Below, piece by piece: positions 36,188-45,015 of a DNA stretch of 64,000 bases; position 1 is the stretch's first letter, and each line of letters opens with the position of its first letter. The notes beneath the pieces are model-generated. The model was not told the origin of the DNA and made no database searches. It saw only the letters and a program-made list of their open reading frames with translations. Source of the DNA: SIAJ01 sp963773845 (GTDB taxonomy: Bacteria; Planctomycetota; Planctomycetia; Gemmatales; Gemmataceae); contig CAVZCU010000012.1 of the NCBI GenBank assembly GCA_963773845.1, positions 186,001-250,000 on the forward strand. The letters run 5' to 3'. Both the position numbers and the translations under genes were made by a program.

Positions 36188-36635
36188 AGAACGGCTCATA
36201 CTGCAAGGAGCAATGGCTGCGAATGAAGTCTACGCGGCACTTCGCGGTGGCAACTCCGCATCGATCGCGACGGCCCAGGTCAAGCTGACCAACTTCGCCG
36301 TTTCCCTTCAGCAAGTCGAAGATGAACGTGCCGTATCCACGACGGTGATCGCACATCTTTTGGGATTGTCAAACGATCGACCAAGTCTAGCGGAATTGGT
36401 TCAGAAACTATCCGGACCTGAATCCGCGCAGCTGAACTCGATTCGTAACCAATTGGCGACGGCAACGGCCGAGTTTCAGGCTGCTCAGCATCGCAACGCA
36501 AATTTAATCCACCATCTTCGATGTTATTTCCGGGACGTCCTTTCCGCGCTGATGGCCGCGGATCGCCCGGATCGTTACGGTCCCACCGGCTCGCGATTGG
36601 CCTCCACCGTGGCCGGCGTGCACAACCGCGGATAA
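36129..36635 (+). CDS. flgN: flagellar chaperone FlgN
   Basis: A 168-residue helical protein that matches FlgN by size and pattern: LQTLCELLRDEERLILQGAM near the N-terminus and a C-terminal long helix with FQAAQHRNANLIHHLRCYFR, similar to the FlgN region binding FlgK and FlgL. It immediately precedes flgK and flgL, its expected clients. The start at 36129 lies inside flgJ; it is the first Met giving a normal FlgN N-terminus. Confidence 0.72.
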   Translation: MIDARTSNELQTLCELLRDEERLILQGAMAANEVYAALRGGNSASIATAQVKLTNFAVSLQQVEDERAVSTTVIAHLLGLSNDRPSLAELVQKLSGPESAQLNSIRNQLATATAEFQAAQHRNANLIHHLRCYFRDVLSALMAADRPDRYGPTGSRLASTVAGVHNRG

Positions 36636-36638
36636 TCC

Positions 36639-38333
36639 ATGAACAATTATTCCATCGGGATTTCCACACTTGCTGTCGGTCAACGCGGCCTGGATTTAAT
36701 CGGCCAGAACATCGCGAACGCCGCCACGCCGGGCTACCATCGGCAGGCTCTCAACTTGGTGCCGCAAGTTACAGATGGTGTTCATGGCGCCGGCGTCTAC
36801 GTCGCCTCGATCACCCGCTACACCGCACCCGCCGTTCGTGCCGCCATCCTGAGCAGCAATTCAAGCCAGGGATACACTGGCGTCCGGCTCGGAATTCAAC
36901 AACAAGTCGAAACATCGTTCGGAACAAGTCCGGGTACGATTGGCGATGGAATCGAAGGCCTCTTCAACCAGATCGAACAACTCACGGTCCGCCCCGATGA
37001 TGCCGCTCTGCGCCGTACCGTCCTTTCGAGTGCGGGCAGCCTGGCAAGTCAGTTCAACAGTTCGGCGTCGAGCATCGACCAGTTGCGCAATAGCGTGATT
37101 GGCCAGGTCGCCCAAACCGTCGACGAAATCAATAACTATGCGACCCAGATTGCCGACCTCAATCATCGCATTGCCGTCATTGAATCCCAGGGGAATCAGG
37201 CGAACGATTTACAGGACCAGCGCGATCAACTCATCGACCAGCTTTCGAAGCGAATTGATATCCGAACGGTCGATCAGCCGTTTGGCGTGAAGAACGTAAT
37301 CGCAACCGGGTCCGCATTGGTTGTCGGCGAGTCGCCCAACAAGTTCCAGTCGGGAATTGATCCCTCGGGCAATCTGGTGGTCACGCAAACGGGCTCGACA
37401 CAGCCGATCAAGTTCAACTCGGGCAAGCTCGGTGGATTGCTCCAATCGTTCAACCAGGACATTCCCGCGACTCGAGCGCGATTGGACGGGCTCGCTCGAG
37501 AACTGATTGCTCGTCTCAATGCCGTTCAAGCGACCGGTCTTGGGACCACCGGCCCGCTGAGTTCCGTCAATGGAACGACGTCGGTAGCCGACCCGACCAT
37601 GCCGCTCGCCGGTCAGAACCTCGCAATTCCGGTTCAGGCCGGCCAATTGGTCATTTCAGTCACCGACACAGCGACGGGTAATCGAACCAATACGACGATT
37701 GCGATCGACCCGGCCACGCAGAGCTTAGACGATGTTGCCGCCGCGATTACTTCCGCGACCGGTGGACAGGTTCAAGCGACCGTCGATCCCGCATCGCACA
37801 CGCTGCAGTTTCAAGCGCAAGCCGGATTCCAATTCGATTTCGCCGGTCGGGATACCAATCCGCCGTCCGGGTCGCCGGTCGCGAATCCGGATACAGCGAA
37901 TCTGTTGCCGGCTCTCGGCCTGAATGGGCTTTTCAATGGAACGGATGCGGTGAGCATTGCGGTCAACCCAGCGTTGACGGCCAATCCGGCTTTGCTGGCA
38001 GCGTCACGCACCGGCCAGCCAGGCGATGCAAGCAATCTGGAGCGCATGGCCACGGTTCGGGATCAGCAAGTGATCGGCGGGCGCACACTCACCGGCGAAT
38101 ATGGTGATCTGGCGGCCACCGTCGGCTCGGACGTCAAGAGCATGGGAGATATGCAAACCACCCAGGCGTCCATCCTCCAGAATTTGAATGGCCAGGAACA
38201 GTCGGAGACCGGGGTCGACGTGAACGAGGAGCTGGTTTACCTGCTTCAGTACCAGCGGATGGTGGAATCGGCTTCGAAGTACATGTCGGTCGTGAACACT
38301 GCCTTGGATTCGATCATGCAGATCGTGCGATAG
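36639..38333 (+). CDS. flgK: hook-filament junction protein FlgK
   Basis: A 564-residue junction protein. It begins NNYSIGISTLAVGQRGLDLI, with GQNIANAATPGYHRQALNLV, contains DEINNYATQIADLNHRIAVI and LQDQRDQLIDQLSKRIDIRT, and ends SETGVDVNEELVYLLQYQRM followed by YMSVVNTALDSIMQIVR, all typical FlgK blocks. Four bases separate it from flgN. Intact. Confidence 0.95.
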   Translation: MNNYSIGISTLAVGQRGLDLIGQNIANAATPGYHRQALNLVPQVTDGVHGAGVYVASITRYTAPAVRAAILSSNSSQGYTGVRLGIQQQVETSFGTSPGTIGDGIEGLFNQIEQLTVRPDDAALRRTVLSSAGSLASQFNSSASSIDQLRNSVIGQVAQTVDEINNYATQIADLNHRIAVIESQGNQANDLQDQRDQLIDQLSKRIDIRTVDQPFGVKNVIATGSALVVGESPNKFQSGIDPSGNLVVTQTGSTQPIKFNSGKLGGLLQSFNQDIPATRARLDGLARELIARLNAVQATGLGTTGPLSSVNGTTSVADPTMPLAGQNLAIPVQAGQLVISVTDTATGNRTNTTIAIDPATQSLDDVAAAITSATGGQVQATVDPASHTLQFQAQAGFQFDFAGRDTNPPSGSPVANPDTANLLPALGLNGLFNGTDAVSIAVNPALTANPALLAASRTGQPGDASNLERMATVRDQQVIGGRTLTGEYGDLAATVGSDVKSMGDMQTTQASILQNLNGQEQSETGVDVNEELVYLLQYQRMVESASKYMSVVNTALDSIMQIVR

Positions 38334-38344
38334 ACGGAGCAGCC

Positions 38345-39277
38345 ATGAATATCCGCGTCACCGGACAGACACGATCGAACAACGCCATTGCGTACATGCA
38401 ACAGCAGGCGGCGCGCTTGGCCATGTACCAGGACCAGGTCTCTTCCGGCGTCAAGATCAAGGTCGCTTCCGACGATCCGTCGAACTATGCCTCGTTGATT
38501 CAGGCCAAGGCAGCGGGAATGCGATTCGACATGTACTCGGAGACGATGTCGGATGCCACTACCGATTTGAACGCGGGTGTGAGCGCCCTGGGAGAAGCGA
38601 CCGACGTTCTGACGCGCGCCAAGCAAATTGCCATCGAGGGCGCCGACGGCTCCACGGACGACACGGGGTTTGGGGCTTTGGCTACCGAGGTCGATACGCT
38701 GATCTCCCGCATGACGACTGCCGGAAACGCGCAAATCGACGGAAAGTACATCTTCAGCGGGACCGCGACTGGTACCCCGCCATTCCGGGCGAGCGCGCTT
38801 GACGCCCAGGGGCACCCGACCGCGATTGCCTACGACGGCTCCGCGGACCGGGCCCGCGTTTTGATTGGGCCGGGACAGACGGCCGACACGAAGTATGTCG
38901 GCAGCGATGTATTTCAGCAGGCAGGCGGCGATGCCTTTCAGTCTCTGATCACTTTGCGCGATACGCTTCGGGACCAGACCCTCGCCCCAGGGGCGAAGTC
39001 GCAAGCGATCAGCCAGATAATTGGACAAGTGGACGCCGCTCAACAAGCGATCTCCGGGTCGGTGGGTGAGCAATCGTCTCGACTTGCTTCCCTGAGCGCA
39101 TTGCAGTCGAGATTGAGCGACATGAAACTCTCGTCGGCGGAGCAGGCAACCAATTTGGAGGGGACCGACATCGCCGAAGCGGTGGTAAGGATGCAAGAAC
39201 TGCAATCATCGCTCGAAGCGACCATGGCGGTCACAGCCAAGCTTCTGGATCCTACGCTGCTGGATTTCGTCCGCTAG
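38345..39277 (+). CDS. flgL: hook-filament junction protein FlgL
   Basis: A 310-residue protein of the flagellin superfamily. N-terminal YMQQQAARLAMYQDQVSSGV followed by SDDPSNYASLIQAKAAG, and C-terminal ATNLEGTDIAEAVVRMQELQ followed by SSLEATMAVTAKLLDPTLLD, are the FlgL versions of the D0/D1 helices. A middle block GKYIFSGTATGTPPF is also characteristic. It follows flgK by 11 bases and converges on the HEAT-repeat gene. Confidence 0.94.
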   Translation: MNIRVTGQTRSNNAIAYMQQQAARLAMYQDQVSSGVKIKVASDDPSNYASLIQAKAAGMRFDMYSETMSDATTDLNAGVSALGEATDVLTRAKQIAIEGADGSTDDTGFGALATEVDTLISRMTTAGNAQIDGKYIFSGTATGTPPFRASALDAQGHPTAIAYDGSADRARVLIGPGQTADTKYVGSDVFQQAGGDAFQSLITLRDTLRDQTLAPGAKSQAISQIIGQVDAAQQAISGSVGEQSSRLASLSALQSRLSDMKLSSAEQATNLEGTDIAEAVVRMQELQSSLEATMAVTAKLLDPTLLDFVR

Positions 39278-39304
39278 CACGAGCTTCGAAGTAAATCGTA
39301 TTCA

Positions 39305-40087
39305 TTACTGCCGAGCGATTTTGGCCAGCGCGTCGGCGGCCGCGCGCCGGACGTCCGCATCGGGATCGCTGAGCAATTGTTCGATTGCCTGGGCGGCCGT
39401 GAGGGCGGTCGGACCGATGCGGCCGAGGGCCCTAGCCGCCGCCGCACGAATTTCCGGGTTGGGATCGACGAGGTCGAGCATGATGGCCCGAACGATCGGC
39501 TCGCCGGGCCGCAGATCGGGGTGAATCAACCGCAGTGCCACGATGACTGCTCGACGAACGTCTCCATCGGGGTCGTTCAGTGCCGCTCCCAAATCGAGAA
39601 TTGCGGACTGAGCCGCCGGCCCAAGCGTGCCCAGGGCCTTGGCCGTGCGCAAGCGAATGCTGCTGTCTTTGCTCGTAAGCTGGCCAACCAGGGCCGCGAT
39701 ATCCTGGGCGTCGCTGGCAATGATGATGAGCTTTGTCGAGCGTTTGATCGCTTGATCGATGTCGAGACTTCGCCCGGAAGCCCGTGCCATACTTGGAAGT
39801 GCGCTACGCGCTGGCGAGCCCATTTGACCCAAAGCATCGACGACGGCTTCTTGTAGCGGCTCGTGCTCTCGACCGCGCAGAAGACCGAGTTGGGCGACCA
39901 GGTCCGGTTCTGCCGCCGCGGCTCGTGGTCCAAGCTTCTCCAGCATGCGTGCGGCTTCGACGCGCGCCCACAGGCTTAAGCGCGGATCGCGCACGGTGGC
40001 GGCGAGTTGCTTGGCTAATCTGACATCCGGCTCCTCCGCGCGGACCGCCGGGGCCAGTACAATCGCAAGCAACCAGAGCCAGCGCAT
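39305..40087 (-). CDS. secreted HEAT-repeat protein
   Basis: A 260-residue protein with a signal peptide (WLLAIVLAPAVRAEE) and at least five HEAT/PBS-lyase-type repeats. Examples are RVEAARMLEKLGPRAAAAEP, IRLRTAKALGTLGPAAQSAI, IRAAAARALGRIGPTALTAA and VRRAAADALAKIARQ. Such proteins usually act as interaction scaffolds and are frequent in planctomycetes. It is flanked by flgL and motA, so a link to motility is possible but only contextual. Confidence 0.8.
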   Translation of the reverse strand: MRWLWLLAIVLAPAVRAEEPDVRLAKQLAATVRDPRLSLWARVEAARMLEKLGPRAAAAEPDLVAQLGLLRGREHEPLQEAVVDALGQMGSPARSALPSMARASGRSLDIDQAIKRSTKLIIIASDAQDIAALVGQLTSKDSSIRLRTAKALGTLGPAAQSAILDLGAALNDPDGDVRRAVIVALRLIHPDLRPGEPIVRAIMLDLVDPNPEIRAAAARALGRIGPTALTAAQAIEQLLSDPDADVRRAAADALAKIARQ

Positions 40088-40421
40088 AATCGGCCTCCGC
40101 GAGTCTGCCGAGAACTGAACGGCTCCGTTTTCGCCAATCCAGCCCCGCTCCTCCTTCCACGCAAATCGGCCGAACCCGGCTTACAGTGCCGTCAGACCCG
40201 GTCAAAACATCCTTATTGCGACGATCGCCCGCTCATTTTCCACACCTGCGGCATCGCCGATCTCGCCCGCATGCCTCGGCAAAACCGAATTTCTTGGCGA
40301 CCCCTCAATTTGAGTCCTGTGGGACAAGACAGAAATTCCGCCAAATTAGGCAAAATCGGCCCACATGCTTCGATCACTTAATTGACGAGTCTGGAATTGG
40401 TCTCTAGCCGCGGAGCGCACA
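40088..40421 (+). other. divergent intergenic region upstream of motA
   Basis: About 330 bases between the HEAT-repeat gene and motA. It contains an AT-richer stretch near 40290-40385 that is the likely promoter area for motA. I found no convincing sigma-28 or sigma-54 element, no small gene and no repeat. Confidence 0.4.
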
Positions 40422-41267
40422 GTGGCAGTTATCATCGGCGCGATTTTGGTCCTGGTCGCGGTCCTGGTTGGTTTCACCATGGCCGGCGGAAAAGTTGGGA
40501 CATTAGTGCACATTTCCGAAGTCATCACGATCGGCGGCGCCGCCTTCGGCGCCTTGATCATGATGTCGTCGAAGAAGGTGATCAAAGACCTGTTTCGCGG
40601 CGTGCTGCAAGCAATCAAAGGTTCGGCATACGGGAAGGCGACCTGTGTCCAACTCTTTCAGTTGCTGTATGCCTTGTCGCGGCAAGTACGTCAAGAAGGG
40701 CTGCTCGCTCTCGATTCGCACATCACCAACCCGGATGAAAGCGCTCTCTTCCAACAATACCCCAAGATCAATAACAACCATCACGCGCGCGAGTTCATCT
40801 GCGACGCGCTCTCGCTCATCGTCGATGGCACGGTCGAATTGGAGCAGCTTTCGGTGTGGCTCGACGAGGAAATCCAGGTGGTCGAGCGCGAACACCATGC
40901 CGCCACCGGAGCACTGGCCAAGACGGCGGACGCCCTGCCCGGATTTGGCATTGTCGCCGCGGTATTGGGCATCGTCGTCACCATGCAATCGATCGGTGGG
41001 CCGGTCGACGAGATCGGCTTCAAGGTCGGGGCGGCCTTGGTCGGGACATTCCTCGGGATCTTGATGGCCTATGGCTTCTTCTCGCCGATGGCGGGACGGA
41101 TGGAAGGACTCGGCGAACAGGAGGTCACGTTTCTGCGCGCCATCGCGGCGGCGGTCATTGCGATGAATGAAGGCGCTAGCCCGAAAGATGTCGTCATCCG
41201 GGCTCGGCGCATTGTCGGCACCGACTGCCGGCCCTCGCAAGGAGAATTGAAGGAAATGTTGGGTTGA
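40422..41267 (+). CDS. motA: flagellar motor stator protein MotA
   Basis: A 281-residue inner-membrane stator protein starting at a GTG. It has four hydrophobic segments, the N-terminal VIIGAILVLVAVLVGFTMAG, and the conserved C-terminal pair ALPGFGIVAAVLGIVVTMQS and VGAALVGTFLGILMAYGFFS. The cytoplasmic loop includes the charged region that contacts FliG (RQVRQEGLLALDSHI). It is followed after 21 bases by motB. Proton use is more likely than sodium but is not proven by the sequence. Confidence 0.94.
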   Translation: MAVIIGAILVLVAVLVGFTMAGGKVGTLVHISEVITIGGAAFGALIMMSSKKVIKDLFRGVLQAIKGSAYGKATCVQLFQLLYALSRQVRQEGLLALDSHITNPDESALFQQYPKINNNHHAREFICDALSLIVDGTVELEQLSVWLDEEIQVVEREHHAATGALAKTADALPGFGIVAAVLGIVVTMQSIGGPVDEIGFKVGAALVGTFLGILMAYGFFSPMAGRMEGLGEQEVTFLRAIAAAVIAMNEGASPKDVVIRARRIVGTDCRPSQGELKEMLG

Positions 41268-41288
41268 TCGATTCAGGAGGTAAGACGT

Positions 41289-41846
41289 ATGGCCGGCAAG
41301 CACGGCGGCGGCTCATGGAAAGTGGCGTACGCGGACTTCGTGACCGCCATGATGGCCTTCTTTCTGGTCATGTGGATCGGCGCCCAAGACCAAAAGACAC
41401 GGCAATCAGTCGCCAATTATTTCATCGATCCGTCGGGCGTCAATAAGAAGCCAGCCCGCACCGGCGCGGTCTTCGATTCGGTGACCTACGGCAGCCTGCC
41501 ACAAAATGAAAAGACCAACATGGGGCAGGGCCGGCAGTCCTATACCGAGCCTCGTGAAATGAGTCCCGCGACTAAAATGGTCGCCGAATGGCTGCTCGCC
41601 GACACGGCGAACCGTACCCGCTGGCGGGAACAGGCGCAGTCTTGCATGGATGCCGCATCGCGTTCGCCCGACGTGGTCAATAAGAAGGCGAGCGCTAACG
41701 AAGTGGCCGCTGCCGACCTGTCGGTTCGACTCAAGATGGCACTTTCTTCCGAGAGCGCGAGTGTGAAGGGCATTCAACAAGATCTCTTCGTTTGGGCTCT
41801 CAGTCAGGTGAATTGGAATCAACTCGCCGAAGACTTGCTGAAATAG
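41289..41846 (+). CDS. motB: MotB-like stator protein lacking the OmpA domain
   Basis: A 185-residue protein with a strong GGAGG ribosome-binding site. The N-terminus is a standard MotB: KVAYADFVTAMMAFFLVMWI, where the Asp in YADF is the ion-carrying residue, followed by a plug-like segment (QDQKTRQSVANYFIDPSGV). The rest is a helical domain ending VWALSQVNWNQLAEDLLK and a TAG stop. No OmpA-type peptidoglycan-binding domain (about 120 residues in ordinary MotB) is present, and none is encoded in any frame of the 260 bases that follow. How this stator is anchored is therefore unclear. Confidence 0.85.
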   Translation: MAGKHGGGSWKVAYADFVTAMMAFFLVMWIGAQDQKTRQSVANYFIDPSGVNKKPARTGAVFDSVTYGSLPQNEKTNMGQGRQSYTEPREMSPATKMVAEWLLADTANRTRWREQAQSCMDAASRSPDVVNKKASANEVAAADLSVRLKMALSSESASVKGIQQDLFVWALSQVNWNQLAEDLLK

Positions 41847-41896
41847 CACCCAACAACAGGCCCTAATGACCATGTGCAGTTCCGCAGCACCGTGGT

Positions 41897-41945
41897 CACA
41901 AGCTGCCAGCTTGTGAGCCGAGAGCGGACAAGCTGGCAGCTTGTC
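41897..41945. repeat. pair of 19-nt palindromes (8-3-8) after motB
   Basis: CACAAGCT-GCC-AGCTTGTG (41897-41915) and GACAAGCT-GGC-AGCTTGTC (41927-41945) are perfect 8-bp stems with three-base loops, 11 bases apart. They follow the motB stop by about 50 bases and could work as terminators or as binding sites. The geometry is identical to the pair at 31312-31397. Confidence 0.75.
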
Positions 41946-42110
41946 GGTACGAGCAGGCGGCCGAAATGCCCCCGATCATTTGCGTATTTACAGCAAGCGA
42001 CCGCTTTTAGTGTTCGGCTCACTAAGAATGCCGCCGAAACGGGCTTGTAAGGAATCGCCGGACGGCATATATGGCCCATTGGGGCATTGGCTGGCGTACA
42101 GGGGGGCAAT

Positions 42111-42764
42111 ATGCGCTTCTCAATTCCACGTGTCGTCGCGGTTGCCGCGTGCGTAATCGTCGCCGCGTCGCTCGCCTCCGCCCAATCTCCGATCAGCACA
42201 CGGCCTAGCGGCGGGTTTCCCGAAGTCGCACCAGCCCCGAAACCACTGTCCAAGGATCTCGTCGCACCGCGAGCCGGGGACGAGTCCGTTTCAGCCGAAC
42301 GAGTCCGTCTCATGCTTCGCTTGCAGGAGTTGATCCGGCTGATCAATGAGCGGCCGACCGCCAACGGGCTTCAACCGTCCACGACCGTTCCCAAGAATCC
42401 GCCCCGGCCAACATCTCGGCCAAAGTTCGACTTTCCGGAATCCGGTAAGGCGGTGGATGGCCTCCGCGTCGCGATGAATCTCTTCCGCGACAATGACTTC
42501 GACTCGGCTCTCCGAGCTTTCCGCTTGATCGATGCCGCGCAGCTAGGTCGCGAAGACCGAGCGTTCGTGCAATACATGACTGCCTGTTGCTTGCGCAGAC
42601 TCAATCGGCGATCCGATGCCGCCGCCATCTACCGCGAGGTTGCCGATGCCCATGAGGACGAGTTCATTAGCGAATGTGCCATTAATCAACTCGCCCTTAT
42701 ACGATCGGCGCAAGAACTTGAGGCTCAGCGCGAGCAACTTCGGCCCCGCCCGAAAAATCGTTAG
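42111..42764 (+). CDS. secreted TPR-like protein
   Basis: About 217 residues from an ATG with a G-rich ribosome-binding stretch. It has a signal peptide (VVAVAACVIVAASLASAQ), a Pro-rich linker with charged helices, and a C-terminal TPR-like part: AMNLFRDNDFDSALRAFRLI, then TACCLRRLNRRSDAAAIYRE and CAINQLALIRSAQELEAQRE. This resembles the TPR half of YbgF/CpoB. It lies between the stator genes and fliK. Role in stator or envelope organisation is only suggested by position. Confidence 0.65.
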   Translation: MRFSIPRVVAVAACVIVAASLASAQSPISTRPSGGFPEVAPAPKPLSKDLVAPRAGDESVSAERVRLMLRLQELIRLINERPTANGLQPSTTVPKNPPRPTSRPKFDFPESGKAVDGLRVAMNLFRDNDFDSALRAFRLIDAAQLGREDRAFVQYMTACCLRRLNRRSDAAAIYREVADAHEDEFISECAINQLALIRSAQELEAQREQLRPRPKNR

Positions 42765-42989
42765 AGAAGGCTAGCAAATCTATTCCTTCTTAAACGATAA
42801 CGACGAGTTGGTAAGAGAAGTAATGCTATCTACATATCAGGGCTTTTCATCAAAGCTCGCTGCCGCAGGCTCGCTAAACGCACTCCTTGCGCGGCTCGCC
42901 ATTTGCCGAAGTTAACTTCTGGTAGAATATCCTTGCCTGGCGCATTGCATTGATGCCAGCGTTCGGGGTATTGCCCTCGAAAGGGCGTG

Positions 42990-44567
42990 ATGCCAACGAT
43001 TGTGCAGAATCTACCGCCCGCGACTGAACCCGCCGCGAACGCGAAGACGCTGGCCACGCCCGCATCGTTTGCGCAATCCGATCCATTCGCCCAATTACTC
43101 GCCAAAGCGGTCGGGATTGCCAAGTCCGCCCAGGCCGATCCTGTTTCAGCCGACATCGCCGGCATCGTCGGCGATAGCACGCAAACTGATTCCGACGGCA
43201 ATCGAGTCGGGGCATTGCTCGCGGGGGCAGTTTTGGGCTTACCGGGCGTACTCCAACCGACCGATTTCGTTCAAGTCGCCGCCGGCCTCCAATCAGCGGG
43301 GACGTTTGCGACAACGCCCATTTCTGACGGAACGAACCCTGTGCAGCAGCAGCTTGTTTCGTTTCTGTTGCCGACTGCAAAAGATCAAACCAACGGAGCC
43401 GTCCTTGCCGGCTTAAATGCCGACCAACAACAGACCGATGGGGTAGCGCCGCTTGTTCCGACGAACACCGCAGCCGCAGCGAGCATCAACGATGTCCCGG
43501 TCATTATCGGCGACGTGCCCACGCCAGCGGCCCTGGCCGCCGCAGCAACACTGGCAGTCTCGCACACGCCGGCTCAGATCCCGACGAGTAATATTCCGCC
43601 CCCGGCCCCGATTGTCACCGAATTGACGCCCCGGCAACCAGCCTTAGTCCAATCCCGCGCCGATCTCTCGCAAGGCCCCACGAGGCCGGACGCCATCGCC
43701 GCGTTACCGGATGCCCGTGTTGGTGATCGACCATCGACCTCGGGCGAACGCATCGCCGCAAACCTGAGTTCGGCGATTCAGGTCGTCGAAAGCAGGCCCG
43801 CGTCAGCTTCCCAGGCGTTCAAATCCGCCCTGGCAGCGAGCCTTTCGGGACAGCCGGCTGCATTGCCTTCGATCTCGAATAGTTCGCCGTCGAGTCCGCT
43901 CGTTGAAGCCGCTGCCGCAGCGAACCAGGGCCCAGGAACGGCTAACCTCACGAACAATCTGTCTGCGAAATTCGAGCTGAATTCATTGCTGGGGGTAGGC
44001 TCGCCATCGGTTTACCAGGTGGATCGGCGGAATGATGAATCGCGCGATCCAGGGTCAGCGGACACGACGTCGACATCGTCTTCTTCGATTCCGCCCAACG
44101 CCGTCCCTGCCGCGATGATTCCCAGTACGAGTTCGGCGAAAAGCGCAACGGGGACGATGGCGAGCCCTGCTGCTCAAATCGCGGACGGGATTACGGCGAA
44201 TTCGCATCGACTCGAACGCGATGGGACGGTCGAATTCCGACTCCGCCTCGATCCACCAGACCTGGGCCGCGTGCGCGTTCACCTGATCTCGACTGGTGAC
44301 GAACTCCGCGGACATTTGATCGTCGCCGACGATAGCGTCCGCCGGCTGATCGAAAGCCAACTCCCGGAATTGCGCCAGCGGTTGCAATCCGTTGGCGTTG
44401 CGGTGGAGCGATTCGACATCACGGCCGATTCAGGCGGCGGTCAACGGAATGCCCAGCAGGGTCCACCCTCAACGGAATGGCTTCCGCGCGAAGCTCGGGC
44501 ACCGGTGAGTCCCAGTCGACCGCGGTCGGCCTCCGTTCCAGTGGGAAGACTTGACGTCACGGTCTGA
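42990..44567 (+). CDS. fliK: flagellar hook-length control protein FliK
   Basis: About 525 residues. The N-terminal 390 residues are low-complexity and rich in Ala, Ser, Pro and Thr, as usual for the FliK ruler part. The C-terminal Flg_hook domain is clear: GTVEFRLRLDPPDLGRVRVH, then LISTGDELRGHLIVADDSVR and RQRLQSVGVAVERFDITADS. It measures hook length and signals FlhB. flgD and flgE follow. A GTG three bases upstream is an alternative start. Confidence 0.88.
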   Translation: MPTIVQNLPPATEPAANAKTLATPASFAQSDPFAQLLAKAVGIAKSAQADPVSADIAGIVGDSTQTDSDGNRVGALLAGAVLGLPGVLQPTDFVQVAAGLQSAGTFATTPISDGTNPVQQQLVSFLLPTAKDQTNGAVLAGLNADQQQTDGVAPLVPTNTAAAASINDVPVIIGDVPTPAALAAAATLAVSHTPAQIPTSNIPPPAPIVTELTPRQPALVQSRADLSQGPTRPDAIAALPDARVGDRPSTSGERIAANLSSAIQVVESRPASASQAFKSALAASLSGQPAALPSISNSSPSSPLVEAAAAANQGPGTANLTNNLSAKFELNSLLGVGSPSVYQVDRRNDESRDPGSADTTSTSSSSIPPNAVPAAMIPSTSSAKSATGTMASPAAQIADGITANSHRLERDGTVEFRLRLDPPDLGRVRVHLISTGDELRGHLIVADDSVRRLIESQLPELRQRLQSVGVAVERFDITADSGGGQRNAQQGPPSTEWLPREARAPVSPSRPRSASVPVGRLDVTV

Positions 44568-44593
44568 CGCAGAAAGTTGCTGGAGAACTCGAA

Positions 44594-44962
44594 ATGGCCG
44601 TCAACGCGATTTCCGGATCCGGTTTTGGACAGGATCAATTCCTCCAGATCTTGGTTGCCCAGTTGCAACATCAGGACCCGCTCGATCCGGTTGCGCCGGG
44701 GGATTTTATCAATCAGCTATCGTCGCTATCGACGGTGCAGGGACTCCAGCAACTCAACGCCAGTTTTTCGGAAATGCTCAAGATGCAAACGCTGACGCAA
44801 GGCGTTGACTTGATTGGCAAGACCATCGAATACGTTCCGGCTGGCGGCGGAGCCAACTTGACGGGAAAGGTGGATTCGGTGACCGTCGACAACGGGCAAT
44901 TTGTGCTGAAGGTTGGCGGGGAGTCGATTGGATTGGACCAACTTGTTTCGGTTACCGCGTGA
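44594..44962 (+). CDS. flgD: hook cap protein FlgD, short form
   Basis: A 122-residue protein with the FlgD N-terminal block FLQILVAQLQHQDPLDPVAP, then FINQLSSLSTVQGLQQLNAS, and a short C-terminal part with LIGKTIEYVP and VDSVTVDNGQFVLKVGG. The long Ig-like C-terminal domain of enteric FlgD is absent, as in several phyla. It is needed for hook polymerisation. It lies between fliK and flgE. Confidence 0.88.
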   Translation: MAVNAISGSGFGQDQFLQILVAQLQHQDPLDPVAPGDFINQLSSLSTVQGLQQLNASFSEMLKMQTLTQGVDLIGKTIEYVPAGGGANLTGKVDSVTVDNGQFVLKVGGESIGLDQLVSVTA

Positions 44963-45015
44963 TCGACTGAGATAGGAAACATCTTGAGTCGGCCTAACAA
45001 CTGGGAGTTTATCTC

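Noticed and set aside
41847..42110. Possible missing OmpA domain of MotB after its stop codon.
   Set aside because: All frames were checked for an OmpA-like NxxLSxxRA motif or a long open frame; only the palindromes and a short spacer are present.
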